A stretch of 64,000 nucleotides of DNA from Pyronema omphalodes (lineage: Eukaryota > Ascomycota > Pezizomycetes > Pezizales > Pyronemataceae), in NCBI GenBank assembly GCA_024516155.1, contig JAJJXM010000052.1, positions 372,001 through 436,000 of the forward strand, written 5' to 3'. Positions 24,401 to 36,000 of the stretch are shown in pieces. A model generated the notes under the pieces. That model was not told the origin of the DNA, ran no database searches, and worked only from the letters and a program-made list of their open reading frames with translations. The position numbers and the translations under genes are program-made. Position 1 is the first letter of the stretch. The number at the start of each line of letters is the position of its first letter.

Positions 24401-25155
24401 CTTGCAAACACAGCCGTAAATACATGAGTCTCTCTCCAAAATTCGAGAGACCAGCAGATAAAAAAAAAGTTTGAAAAATAAAAACCCTTCCTTTTGGTAC
24501 ACATACACATACATAGGCTATCCTCCACCACGGCCGCTCCTCCCATGCCGTTGCCTCCATTTTCTTCCGCCTTCGGCAAGTACTAAAACACTTAATGCAC
24601 AACCCAAACAAAAAGGAACCCCGAACCAAAAGCCGTTTCCCATGTGCGCCGGAAGGAATCAAACCCCCATAGTAAGATAACAAGAACAAATATCAAGTAA
24701 ATAGAAAGGAAAATAGAAAGAAAAGAAAAAGAAAATAAGAAAATGACAAATCAACAACACCGGATATCTTCATGCAAAAAAATAAGACCCCCAAAAAGCA
24801 AGAAAATATGTCGTTAACGCCATCTGATGATAATAAAACGGTATGCTTTTTTCGCGACTTGCAACCTGGCTAGCTGCTGATACCTCGCCCGAAAAACCAG
24901 TAGCACCCAAAACCACACGCAAAAGAAATTTAAAATAAAAAAGAGAAGAGGGAAGAAGCCGTAATAGTAGTTTGTTCGTAATATGTTGAGCTGGCGTTGA
25001 ACAGACGGCGTGAAAATTGAGTAATAATGTGTCCTCCTTGCACAATTTGGTGAAAAAGCCCTTGGTAAACGTATTTGACAGTCGAAGTTGAAAAAATAAT
25101 TATATATCAGTAAAAAGTTGGTAGAAGTGTGGTGTGGTTGGTTGCAATAGGTGGC
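21475..25155. other. intergenic region, no firm gene
   Basis: The first few hundred bases are the likely 3' untranslated region of the Rho gene. Otherwise only short overlapping frames are seen. Frames at 24068-24427 (+) and 24259-24689 (-) are mutual shadows over C/A-rich sequence (C-runs at 24126-24142, A-runs near 24380-24400). A weak small-gene candidate at 22944-23162 is listed separately. Confidence 0.4.
22944..23162 (+). CDS. possible small two-exon gene, 42 aa
   Basis: Tentative. The ATG at 22944 opens 30 codons (Arg/Ser-rich, starting M-K-W-P-S-Q-R-Y-G) ending exactly at a consensus donor GTATGT (23034). The first good acceptor, GCAG at 23120-23123, joins in phase to 12 further codons and TAA at 23160-23162. 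A 90-nt intron and a short basic product resemble small mitochondrial or ribosomal proteins in size only. I recognise no family, and chance occurrence is quite possible. Confidence 0.22.
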
Positions 25156-25957
25156 TTAGTAGTCCATTGGCGGAGGGCAGTGCTTGACGCTTTCGCAAAG
25201 GGCTTTAACATCAGAGCTGTTGTAGATTTCCTGCAGGCTCTGGTAGACCTCGTCGCAGTACTTCTTAACAGAAGAGCTGTATGTCCTATCCTTGACCATC
25301 ATCAACTCCTTGAATACCTCAGGCAATTCATGGTAGGCGTTGGCTATGCTGTAGGTGATGAAGCGCTTGTCGAGTGGTGCCAGATGGTGCGGGGAACTAA
25401 AAGATATGCGTCAGCAGCTGATTGATCCAACGTGCGTACAGATATGTACAATCATGTGGGCGAGTATGTGGTATGCACGACTGACGTGGTAGGGTATATA
25501 AACAAAAGGAGGGGAAATAGTAGAGAAACAGGGTTAGGTGCCAGCCGAGTTTCGGTCCGCCTCATCATCGGCTGAGCTGTAAACGGCTCGGGAGCCCGCA
25601 TGTTTACGGCTTGTGCATTCCGGATGGGGTAGGGGAACGGGTAGGGACCTGGTGGGGGTTTTCAGTGTAATCTTACCGGCCAAGTGATACCTCAGACCAG
25701 CCCTTCAAGGCATTGGCGAGGAAGCGGAGCTCAACGAGGTACTCGACGAGCTTGGTGGTTGTAGACTTTCCAGAGAAGACATCGGGGAAGATCTCATGAC
25801 GACAGCGGAGGTAGGTCAAGCAAGACACATCCCAAGGGAAGGTCCGGAGGTGCTCGTAGATATCGCGTTGCCTCGTGTTCGCCATACGGTTCGGAATGTC
25901 GTGGTGTGTAGTAGGGAGTCCCATACAGCGGGGAGCGGTGGCAGCTTTAACGGTCAT
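25156..25957 (-). CDS. uncharacterised protein, 173 aa, two exons
   Basis: Exon 1 is 25957-25677 and exon 2 is 25396-25156 (stop 25158-25156). The intron (25676-25397, 280 nt) starts GTAAGA and ends TTTTAG, with CTGAC as a well-placed branch site 17-20 nt before the acceptor. Splicing joins CG+T to keep one frame that neither exon could continue alone. The product has no signal peptide or membrane span. It begins with M-T-V-K-A-A-T-A, has an aromatic/charged middle containing several Cys (residues ~48-54), and a helical, acidic-basic C-terminal half with Y-C-D-E-V-Y-Q-S-L-Q-E-I, ending C-P-P-P-M-D-Y. No family is recognised. The intron is several times longer than others in the window, so an undetected small internal exon is possible. 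Confidence 0.7.
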
Positions 25958-28900
25958 TTTGAAGTTTTTCGAAGTGGTGGAAGTGGAAGTCGCGAGGGTT
26001 GGGGTTTGGAAATTGGCGTGTTTAGCGGCGGTGAGAGTTTGATTAAGGGCGGTGAGAGGTGATTAAGTAGCGGGCGGAGTGGTGGACGAGATTAAGATTG
26101 AACGACGGGAGCGGTGAAGATGATTAATTCGAAGGATGATTAATTCGAGCGGACAAGTTCTATTTATCACAAGTCAACTTGGTGCTCTAATTGACGCCAC
26201 TGCCACAAACGTGATGTGATGCGAGTGTGCTGGCATCCGGCCGTCTAAATTATTACATACCTGGATAATTCGGTACTTGCTTGTTGCACTTTGTTGACTA
26301 TTGTCGATATTGATTGATGAAGTGGATTTTATAATTTCCAGACTTTCTGAGTGTTGATTGATTGATTGACTGGATTGATGGACTGGATTGATGACCGAAT
26401 TGATGACTGGATTGACTGGATTGACTGTATCGGAATTCCACTGATCGATTTCTTGTAAATAAAAAAAATTATTTCCTTTCCGATGCTTTCAACTGGAATT
26501 TATGTATCAACAATCTCCAAGATGGATTTATGTTCGACCGATGTGCGAGAAGGCGGCCTTTTTCTATGCCGCTGCAACTGTCTGTATCGTGTAGCGTGTA
26601 GGGCAGGTTGTAGGTGGCACTGCGGCTTTTCACTGGCGGCCAAAGCTTGACTGACGTTGAACCCCAGAAACTGGAAAACGAAGCTTAGCAGCTAACCCCA
26701 GAGGCGCATAGGGAGGGGAAGCGATGAGCTGGTTGCGACAGATTTACATAGCACAAAAGACAACACCACGCACCAGAGGGGACAACAACACGAATGGCAG
26801 AGGCGAGTTGCAAGCCCCGACGCGAAGTGTCGCAGACGGCCACTGTGATGTGAGCACGCATGCCCGTGACTCGTGCGTGATGGATAGAGTTGTAAATTGC
26901 GTTGGATAGAGAGTTGTCGTTGGATTTGTTGTAATTTACAGGTAATTCACGGCATTGTATTTTTACAGGTAGTCCACGGCATTGTATTTTTACAGGTAAA
27001 TTTTACATTGTGATTTCATAGCCACAGAGACAGCTGGATGACAACGAGTGCTATCTTGACATTTTTTCGTTGTTAATTTTCTTGTTGTTCGTTGACGTTG
27101 ATATCATCGTTGGTAACAACTCTACGTTGGTCTGCCATATCACTGCCGTTCGTAATCACGTCGAGATATCACAGCCGTTGGCAATTCTACGCTTCGTTGA
27201 TATCATTGCCGTTGGTAACTCATTGCGGTGACGACCACAGCTCTGAGTTGTTACTCCGTGGTATGTCAGTTATGTCAGGGCACGGAGATTGGGAGATTGT
27301 GGTGCAGTTATTGCCAGCCAGCAAAGTTGTTGTGTAAAGGCATCCTCTGGCTGTCACTCACATTCTCGATGCCTCACTCAATTTGCCTCTGCCTCCTCTG
27401 TTGCCTCCCTCTGCCTTTCGGTCCTATGCCTTCCTACTCCTAGGCCTTCCTCATGCCTTCCTTCGTTCCTCCTTCCTCATCCTCCTTTCCCCCTCCCCCT
27501 TCCTCCCCCTTCCCCTCCCCATGCCTTATTTCTGCATCTCATAATTTCCCATAGCCTAGTAGAAGCCCAGCAGAAGCCTAGCTAAACGCCGAACCCGTCC
27601 CCGGAGTCCGGACGTTGGCTGCCACATCGTCGTCACCTGGTGTCGACACTGTGCTGTAAGAGCCATACCAAGATGGTGACAACTTCATGTAGGTACCCAT
27701 TTAAAGCGCCGTCCTCAAACAGTCCAACGTCTGCACTTGCACAATTTCGTCCTGTCGTCCATCTTGAAGCCTTCCCAATGTCGTCAAGCCTTAGGTGAAG
27801 ATTATCCACATCCAGCTACGTCTCTCTCCCAATTCATCAAGCCTCTCCCAGCCCTCCCACTATCCATACTTCATCCACACCACCCACGACAACCCCTACC
27901 GCCACGCTTCCCCGACCATCTCGCCTCGAACTCTCGCCTGCTCCTCTCGTCAAAGCAAGCGGACGCAGACTCGGCTTGGCTCGAGATGTGTTCTCATCAA
28001 TCTCGGTGCTCGGTATGTTATGCATTGAAGCTGAGCTGGCCCGCTGGCTACATAGCGCGCGCACTCGATCCACGGCCCTGCTGCGGTATCAAAAAGATGT
28101 CCACATCCGACTGGTCATGCCCGCTGTCGGCGTATGAGGGGCCACCATCCCATCCGCATCCAGCTGTCATGATTTAGCAAGTAATAATATGCACTCGCAA
28201 GTTGAGCAAGACACAGTCCGCAGACATGTATGGATGTAGAAAATGCAAAAAATGCAATAGCAAGCGGAAGGGGGAGTGCTGGAGAGGGGCTAAAGCAGAA
28301 GCCGAAGGATCAAAATCCCAATGATCCAGAATGCAAAAGAAGAGCAAATCCCATAATCCAGAATAATGCACAATAGATTCCACAACCCAGAAACCAGAAT
28401 CGAAACAGATCCCAGATCCCAGAATCACATCCCAACTCAACCCAACCCAGCTCAATCCAACCTCATCGCTGCCGGTAGTCCATATCGGCTCTCAAATACG
28501 CATTCATGCCATCGTTCGCGACAGAGCCATTCGATTCCTCCCACGCAGAATTCCTCAGGTTAGTGCCTGCTCGGTGGTTGTGACAACAGAGCAAAGCAAG
28601 CTAGCACCGTTTCTAAACCGGAAAAAGAGAGCAAGTGAAGTAGTGGTAGCCATAGCTTCTGCCCGCCTCCCACTCGGCGGAACAGCTGTACATTGGATGT
28701 ATGTGCGATGTATGCTACTGCACGGAACCACTGGTCAGCGAAAAGAGGAAGGGGAAGGCGGGTTTGCCCAAAGAATGTAAAAATGGGGTTCGACGTGGTT
28801 TGTTGACGATGACAGGTTCGTTCTGCTGGCGACTGGGTTGCAGTAGCGGTGGCTGTTGGTTATTAGCGCGAAAATCACCTGACGAGCAAGATGGAGGTGT

Positions 28901-29606
28901 GTTGCGGTATGATTGGATGGAGATGGGGGATAAGAGGAGATGTTCATCCAAAGTGAGGACGATCACCATTCAAAGGAACAGCCATTTCCCAGATGAACCA
29001 ATCATGAGAGGAATATCTATTTCCAAGATGGGGGATAATCAACAGTGTATGCGAGTGTTCGCGTGTAGCACATCTCCCATAATTGATTTTTGCCGTTGAA
29101 CGTCGTCGTTCGCAGGCGAGAATTGCAGACGTATGTATGTATGAGTAGATGAACATTCTGCAGAATAAAATTAGAAGCCGCGTTGTGTGTTTCGGCTGTG
29201 TATACAGGCGAGTATGTATGTATATGTCTGTATGTGAATATGCGGAGAAAAAGGCGAGTGATGACGACTGACACGAACGGGCATCACTGCTGACGAGACG
29301 AGCGTGGCTGATCAAGACGTGTGGAAGACCCGTTGGAGACCTCGCTGCTGTCTTGCTGACAAAGCACTCTGACGAAGCTAGGCTTTAAACAATCATGAAT
29401 CTGAGAATCTGAGAATCTGAGAATCTGAGAATCTGAGTAAAGTAGCTAATCCCGATTCAGAATTCATGATAGAAACGAGCTTAGCCCTTTCAAGTCTTAA
29501 TTCAAGACAGACCAAGCTGTATTCAGCCTTGATGAAAGCTGAGCTAAACCCTCTTCAGCTAGATATTTGAATCACCAGCCACTATAACCCCTCCCCCTCA
29601 ACCTCC
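25958..29606. other. intergenic DNA upstream of the LINE insertion
   Basis: No supported gene. It holds GATTGA-type repeats (26345-26425), a perfect-looking pair of tandem repeats of about 29 bp containing CACGGCATTGTATTTTTACAG (26940-27000), imperfect 45-50-bp repeats built on GATATCA..CCGTTGGTAA (27085-27225), C/T-rich DNA (27360-27540) and five copies of AATCTGAG (29394-29437). Frames at 27737-28177 and 28574-29099 show no domain and overlap opposite-strand frames. Confidence 0.45.
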
Positions 29607-29620
29607 ACCTCCATCCCGCA
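29607..29620 (+). repeat. left target-site duplication of the LINE
   Basis: ACCTCCATCCCGCA is repeated exactly at 43948-43961, directly after the A-rich 3' end of the LINE. A 14-bp duplication is typical of target-primed reverse transcription and fixes the element's boundaries. Confidence 0.93.
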
Positions 29621-30865
29621 GTTCCAATAGCCACCCAACCGACCATCGCACAGGTCGCCGCTGCCAACGCGAGCCTCCCCGCCCCCACGCCTGCCCTTAC
29701 CACCCCGTGGGCCACTCACCAGTCACGTCACGCGAAGAAGGTCCAACAACGCGCTGGTAGCCTTCACGCCCCTGCCACAAACCTCCCGTCTGAGGTCCGT
29801 CGTATCGTCTTCGTTCGTGACCCCGCCAGCGCAAACTGCTCCCAGCCCCTGGACGCGTACACGGCAGCCATTAACAACTGCTTGTGGTACAAGAACGCGC
29901 CTCAGTTCCACCGCGTTCTGAAGGTGTCCCGCAACGCAAAGGGTACCCTGACGGCCACCACCGTCCCAGGGGTTGACGCAGCAACGCTTTTACGTTTGTA
30001 TCGTAACGAAATCATCAACGCCGTTAGGGAAGTAGACTCCGGGGTTACTGACGTCGAGGAACTAGACCGTTGGGTAGCCCTCAAGGTGCACGGCGTGCCG
30101 CTCGCGCGTTTCCTGGGAGAAGGTTCCCACGGAGTGCAAAAACTCCAGGTGGAAATACAAGCAAACCATGAAAACGTAGAAGTACTACCTAACGTTCGTT
30201 GGTTGGGTAAGGTTGAAGAAATTCGTGAGCGCTTCGTTCGCGGTGCCACCCAAAGTTCATCCGCCGTAGTTTTCGTGAGGAGCTCCGCTTCCGCCCGCCT
30301 GCTAATCACCAAAGGAGTCTTGCTGGGCAGTCGCCGCCACCGGGCAGAGCTCTACGTCTTCGAGGGCCCCGACAGCCAGTGCTCAGGATGCCTAAAATGG
30401 GGCCACATCCGCGAGCGCTGCTCCACGCCTGATGTGTTCCGGTGCGCCTTCTGCGCCCTCAGCCACCCCACCGCGAAGCACCCCGCGTGCTCATTCGCAG
30501 GCTGTAGCAAGCCCATGGGCTCAGCGTGCCCCCATTCTCTCCCGGTACCTAAGTGTGCTAATTGCGGGGAAGAACACTTCGCAACAGCTCGAACCTGCCC
30601 TGATCGCCTCGCCGCCATAGCGGCCGCCCGTCTCGCCCGTTCGTCCCGATTGAACCCTGTCACCGCTGCCGCCCCCACCTCGCGTGTAGCCCCCGCTCCG
30701 ACCCCCTCCTCCCCTCCGTCCCCCTCCCCCCAGACTCAAGACCCCAGCCCCTCCACCGCCCTGGTGGTTGTGAACCCCTTCGCTGTCCTCATGGACACCG
30801 ATTCCGAAGTCGCCTCCTCCGCGGGGTTGACCGATGCCGTTGCGCCCACAGAACCTGAATTATGA
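29621..30865 (+). CDS. LINE ORF1 (gag-like, zinc-knuckle protein), 5'-truncated
   Basis: Open frame of about 414 codons entering from the element's truncated 5' end, with stop TGA at 30863-30865. The first in-frame methionine is only near 30512, so the product cannot start normally. It is an RNA-binding ORF1 of the LINE particle. The N-terminal part is Pro/Ala-rich, followed by a globular region. Near 30379-30600 there are three Cys/His clusters: C-x2-C-x4-H-x4-C, C-x2-C-x4-H-x4-H-x3-C and C-x2-C-x3-H-x6-C. The last 90 residues are Pro/Ser-rich. The stop overlaps the ORF2 start (ATGA), implying coupled reinitiation. The lack of a start means this copy could only be expressed from an upstream fusion. 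Confidence 0.88.
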   Translation, partial: VPIATQPTIAQVAAANASLPAPTPALTTPWATHQSRHAKKVQQRAGSLHAPATNLPSEVRRIVFVRDPASANCSQPLDAYTAAINNCLWYKNAPQFHRVLKVSRNAKGTLTATTVPGVDAATLLRLYRNEIINAVREVDSGVTDVEELDRWVALKVHGVPLARFLGEGSHGVQKLQVEIQANHENVEVLPNVRWLGKVEEIRERFVRGATQSSSAVVFVRSSASARLLITKGVLLGSRRHRAELYVFEGPDSQCSGCLKWGHIRERCSTPDVFRCAFCALSHPTAKHPACSFAGCSKPMGSACPHSLPVPKCANCGEEHFATARTCPDRLAAIAAARLARSSRLNPVTAAAPTSRVAPAPTPSSPPSPSPQTQDPSPSTALVVVNPFAVLMDTDSEVASSAGLTDAVAPTEPEL

Positions 30866-31482
30866 GTACAATTCAGGTTCTACAGTTGAACTGTCGCAAG
30901 AGCGGTGAGGTTCTTACGGCGATCATGGAGAGCGGGAAAGAGCTGGGTGCGGACGTCGTGCTGGTGCAGGAGCCGCCGACGTTCCAAGGGTGGAGACACC
31001 CGGCGTACGACTTTTTCTGGGGTGGTAGAGTGATGGCGGCGGTACGTAAAGACTCAGCGTGGACGTTGAGACCTAGGGAGGATCTCGCAGTGGGAAGCGA
31101 CGGGGACGTGCAGGTTTTGGACGTAATGTGTCGAGGACACAGGCAGCTCAGGATGGTGAATGTCTACGACGCTCCTCGTAACTCGGACGGAGCTCGACCA
31201 GCTAGAGACGTCAGCTGGGATCGTATCATCACCTCGGGAACGGTACTGGCGGGCGACTTCAATGCCCATAGCCAGCGGTGGAACCCCCGGTGCGACGCAC
31301 CGCTCCACCACGCCTTCCTAGAGTCCCTGATGGATTCCCACAACCTTCATTATGTAGGTGACGGTCTCGAAACTCACCAGCAAACAGGCCAGCTGCGGTA
31401 CAGCGTCATCGACTTGGTACTCGCGACGGAGGAGATAGCGACGGCGGTGCGTGCCACAAGATTGGACGATCCGGAACATGCT

Positions 31483-31487
31483 ACCAC
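31483..31487 (+). repeat. 5-bp target-site duplication of the chromovirus
   Basis: ACCAC directly precedes the left LTR and is repeated at 40375-40379 after the right LTR. Five base pairs is the usual duplication made by Ty3/gypsy integrases. Confidence 0.95.
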
Positions 31488-32842
31488 TGTGAACCTGGGT
31501 ATTGAGGCTTTCAATACAGAGGCTTCTTCGATCAGTTCGTCTTCGTAAGAATGATATTCAACAAATAGATTTTCCCAAGAGCTAGGAAGTAAACTAATCG
31601 ATCACAGGCCGAATAAACTTAAGGGTCTCGTCCTGAGGTATTTGGTGTAGAATAGTAATGTCGTAACAAGAGATCAAGTTGCTGATGCTGGAGGACGGTG
31701 GGAAGACTTAGGGTCTTTTATAGACTTTCGTCTATAAGTTCGCCCAGATTTCCCAAGGGAACCAACTTCCAAACTAAGCTTAGGAGATAAGACGTGAGTC
31801 AATCCTTTGACAAATCTGCCGATGGCTCGCATCATGCTGCATGCGCAATTATATTAATTGCTCACTTGCATGATGTGCCTCGTCTCAGATTAATCCTTGA
31901 CATTCCTCGCCGTGCTACCACACCTTCCAATCAGGTATTGGGGTTAAGCGCCTAGTGGAGGGTTACTCCACTTGAGCGCGTAATGCAATGACTCCTCCGA
32001 TAATAACATGTGAGTCATATATCGCATGAGTCGTCTTGATCATAGATCTCCCTAGAGAATCTCGATTGCGAGTGAAGGAATCTGACATCATAAGGCAGAC
32101 TATGCCTTACCGGAGCGCACTGCCCCGTCACATTCCTGTGTGATGTCATAACAGCCCCACCTGCGCGCACTTGCGCGCAGCCACACCCTGGTGTGTACGC
32201 AAACGCCGTCTTATCTTGCAGTTGGTAGTCATTGGCCTAAGGTCGCGTCATATCAGTTCCATCCAACAGTTTCCCTGAGTGGTGTTCCTTGCTGCAGGAC
32301 GTCGTCTCATGCTAACGCAATCTTGACCCTTGTCCTGAGCTCCACTCCCGTTGGCTGACTAGACTCTGCCTTGTTCCTTGGCCGACTATCCACCCAACTC
32401 AGACCTCGGATGATCCTATTCGTCTGCCTTGCACTGTCCTGAGAATTCCCTTCTCTTGCAAGCCCTCTGGTAGCCGTGCTTGGTGGAACACAACCTCAAG
32501 TATAAGGAGGTGTCCTTTCGCCGTCGTCTTCTGTCTCCATCAGCGTCGTCTGTAGTTTTCTCATGGGTAAGTCGACACCCATGAGGTAAGTTGTTCCTCG
32601 TTCCCATCCATCTGTGATCCTCCCAAACTGACAGTGAATAACAGGTAGCGACGCCTCGGGCCGGGATCCTCGTGAGGTCCTTTCGGAAAGTCACGAATCA
32701 CGTGACGTGGCTAGCTGGAGCTCCTCAGGGGGTTCCGGCCCGGGATACTAACCTTATTATTCATTCTCCTGTCGAGTTTGCCATGTTCTCTAAATGTTAT
32801 ACATGTTACCTATTCTATACTCACACATTATAGGGTGTGACA
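31488..32842 (-). repeat. 3' LTR (left copy) of the chromovirus
   Basis: 1,355 bp. In the sense direction it starts at 32842. A TATAAAAG (complement of 31715-31722) and the stretch complementary to the primer site (31613-31624) lie near its end. U3 would be about 1.2 kb and R-U5 short. A 92-codon frame (32416-32694) lies within it and is duplicated in the other LTR; it looks like chance. Confidence 0.95.
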
Positions 32843-32855
32843 CCACCTCCCCCCT
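32843..32855 (-). promoter_or_regulatory. polypurine tract
   Basis: Read in the sense direction, AGGGGGGAGGTGG directly abuts the 3' LTR start TGTCACACC. It is the expected plus-strand primer position of an LTR retrotransposon. Confidence 0.85.
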
Positions 32856-33013
32856 GTTCAAGCTTCGTCCCGAAGCAAGTAGCTTATCATTCTGTGATCG
32901 CACCTCGCCGTAGCCAAGTGACTTAGTGATCATATATGGATGTAGTCCTCCAGCCCCTACATCCTACTACCAACTCGACCTAATGAAAACCTCGTGGGGA
33001 AAAACATTAAGCC

Positions 33014-36000
33014 TTAATCCTTGAGTCGGTAGTCCCTCGGAGAATCAGGGTACTTGAGATGAAAATCTCGTAACTTCTCCTGACCTCCTACTGAAAAGTT
33101 GTCGAATGGTTCTGCCGTCCAGTCCTTTTTATTAGGCCAACCTAGCCATTTAACAAGGTATAAGATTCGATTGCCAGATTTGTAGCTGCTCATTATTTCA
33201 TCGATATCATATTCCTCGCTTCCCTCAACGTCGTCTGCTTCCCGTAAAATTTTGTTTGTATCAGGTGGAGCCCGAGTTCCTGCTCTAAAGGGCTCAAGTA
33301 AGGAGGTATGAAAGACGTTGTGTATCTTCCATTTTCGTGGGAGCGTAAGTCGTACCGCTGTTGGGGAGATGACCTTTTCGACTTGGAAGGGACCATGTAG
33401 TTTATGGTCTAACTTCCTTGATGGGCGTCTTGTTCGTATGTTGCGTCCATCTAACATAACCAAGTCTCCTACTTGGTATTCTGGTGCCTCCTGTCGTTTC
33501 TGGTCTGCATAACGTTTCATTCTTTCTTGTGTTTTTTGAAGGGCTAACTTGGCTCCTTCATGAATCGTATGCATCCAGTGGGCGTAGGCTTTGCTGGCTG
33601 GGTTGCGCACAGCTGTTGCCGAAGGGTTGCTCGTATTTGGGTAGAACCCATAGTTAGCGTAAAAGGGTGACAGTCCAGTTGCGCTTGTGACTGAGTTATT
33701 GTATGCGAACTCAGCCATAGGTAAGAGATCAGTCCAGTCGTCCATTTCGTGGTTAACAAAAGAGCGGAGGTAAGCTTCAATTGTTTGGTTGAGCCGTTCC
33801 GTTTGTCCATCTGTTTGTGGGTGGAAGGCTGTCGACATTCTTGGTTTTATTCCTAACGTTCCAAGAAATGCTTTCCAGGTGGTGCTTGTGAACCTGGAGT
33901 CTCTGTCCGACACTATGTCCTTGGGTAAGCCGTGCAACTTCCAAATTTCCTTTGCGAAAATCCTGACAAGGTCTGCAGTTGTCTTGCCATCTTTCTGTAG
34001 GGGAATGAAGTGCGCCATTTTAGTAAATCGATCAACTATAACCCATAGTTGATCACACCCATTTGATTCTGGTAGGTCGGTGATGAAATCCATAGCAATA
34101 GACTGCCATGGGGCATATGTTAATTCCAAAGGTTGCAACATCCCATACTTAAGGTGCCTAGCCGTCTTGTCCTTCTGACATTCCAAACAGCTTTGAATAT
34201 ATTCAATTATTTGTTCATCCATCTTCGGCCACCAAAAGTTTCTTCTTATTAATTCAATGGTCTTATCCTGACCAAAGTGTCCTGCAATTTTCGAGTTGTG
34301 CTCCGATTCCAGGACCATGTTGACTAAATCCTTTGGCACCCATAACTTCTCTTTCCGATAGATTATGCCATCTTCTATCGTTAGTGGATCCTTTATTTTG
34401 TTTGCTGCTTTTTTATAATTTTCGTCCAGTTCTCCGGCTTCTTTAACCATCTTCAAAAATTCGCCAGACCATTTAACAGAAGGAATAGAATTGAGCCGTG
34501 CTGAAGAAACCATGAATGAAGTTCCTTCTCCTCCACTGCTGATTGCTGAAATCGATGCAAAATGTTCTTTGTGAAGGATAGTCGTAATCGGCTGATCCTC
34601 ACCTCCCCCCTTTTCAGGGCGGAACTCCGGACGCCTTGACAATGCATCTGGCTTCCCATTCTTACTTCCAGGTCTGTAAAAAATTTTAAAGTCAATACCA
34701 GCAAGTTCTTGAGCCCACCTTGCTTGGCGACGATTGAGTACTTTTGTTGTGGTGAAGTACTCCAAATTTTGATGGTCGCTGAATACCTGAACTGTGTGCA
34801 TTGCTCCCTCCAAGTATCTTCTCCATATTTTAAACGAATCCACAATAGCTAAAAGCTCTTTATCATGGATTTCGTAGTTGATTTCTGCCGGAGTAAATTT
34901 CCTGGAGTGAAAAGCAATAGGGTGCAGCTTTCCGTCCTCTCCTTTCTGAGAAAGGACTGCGCCTAAGGCAAAGTCAGAAGCATCAGTTTCAACAATGCAA
35001 ACCCTTTTAGGATCAAAATGACCCAATATTGGTGCCTTCGTAAACCTCTGCTTCAACTCATCAAATGCCAATTCCATGGCAACAGTCCATTCCCACTTCT
35101 TTGGATCGCCCTTGGTGGATTCCGTAAGAGGACGACAAATTCTTGAAAAGTCCTTTATGAATCGGCGATAGAAGTTTGCAAATCCAAGAAAGCCTTGTGT
35201 CTCTTTCAAGGATCTAGGAGGTTCCCAAACCAGGACGGTTTCCACTTTATCTTTTGCCATCTCAATTCCCTTTTCGCTTATAATATACCCCAAAAATTCC
35301 ACTTTGTTTGTCCCCCAAACACATTTTTCCGGAGATATTACCAGCCCATTTTCTTCCAGTCTTTTTAAGACTTCCTTAACCAATTCATCATGTTCCTCCT
35401 CCGTTTCCGCGTAAATCAGAACATCATCAATATAAGCAATCACTCCCTGATCCAACATGTCCCTAAAGATATGATTCATCATATCCTGGAATGTGGCCGG
35501 TGCATTGCTTAATCCAAAGGGCATAACCAAAAACTCATAAAGCCCATACCTGCATCTGAAGGCTGTTTTCCATTCATCGCCTTCTTTGATCCTAATCAAA
35601 TGATAACCGTTCTTCAAATCCATTTTCGTGAAGAACCTAGCTCCTCTTACTCTGTCTTGTAATTCAGACATAAGAGGGAGGGGGTAGCGATTTGCTATTG
35701 TTATTTTATTAATCCCCCTATAGTCAACACAAAGCCGTAGACCTCGCCCATGGGGTTTTGGCACAAAGAGAATGGGTGCTGCGGCAGGAGATTTTGATGG
35801 TCTAATCTTGCCTGTCCTTAGCATTTCTTTTAGCCATTCTCTGAGTGTCTCCAGTTCAACTTCATTAAGCGCATAGACTGGTCCCCAAGGAGGAGTCTCT
35901 CCTTCCTTTAAGTCTATGGCATGGTCGTAAGACTTGTGTTCTGGAAGCTTGTCTGCTGCTTCCTTGGTCATGATATTGATCCACTTACGGAATTTCTCAG

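Noticed and set aside
27737..28177. 146-codon plus-strand frame
   Set aside because: Pro/Ser/His-rich over C-rich DNA with overlapping frames on both strands; no domain.
32416..32694. 92-codon frame inside the LTR, repeated at 39948-40226
   Set aside because: Duplicated only because the LTRs are identical. It has no domain and lies in U3.
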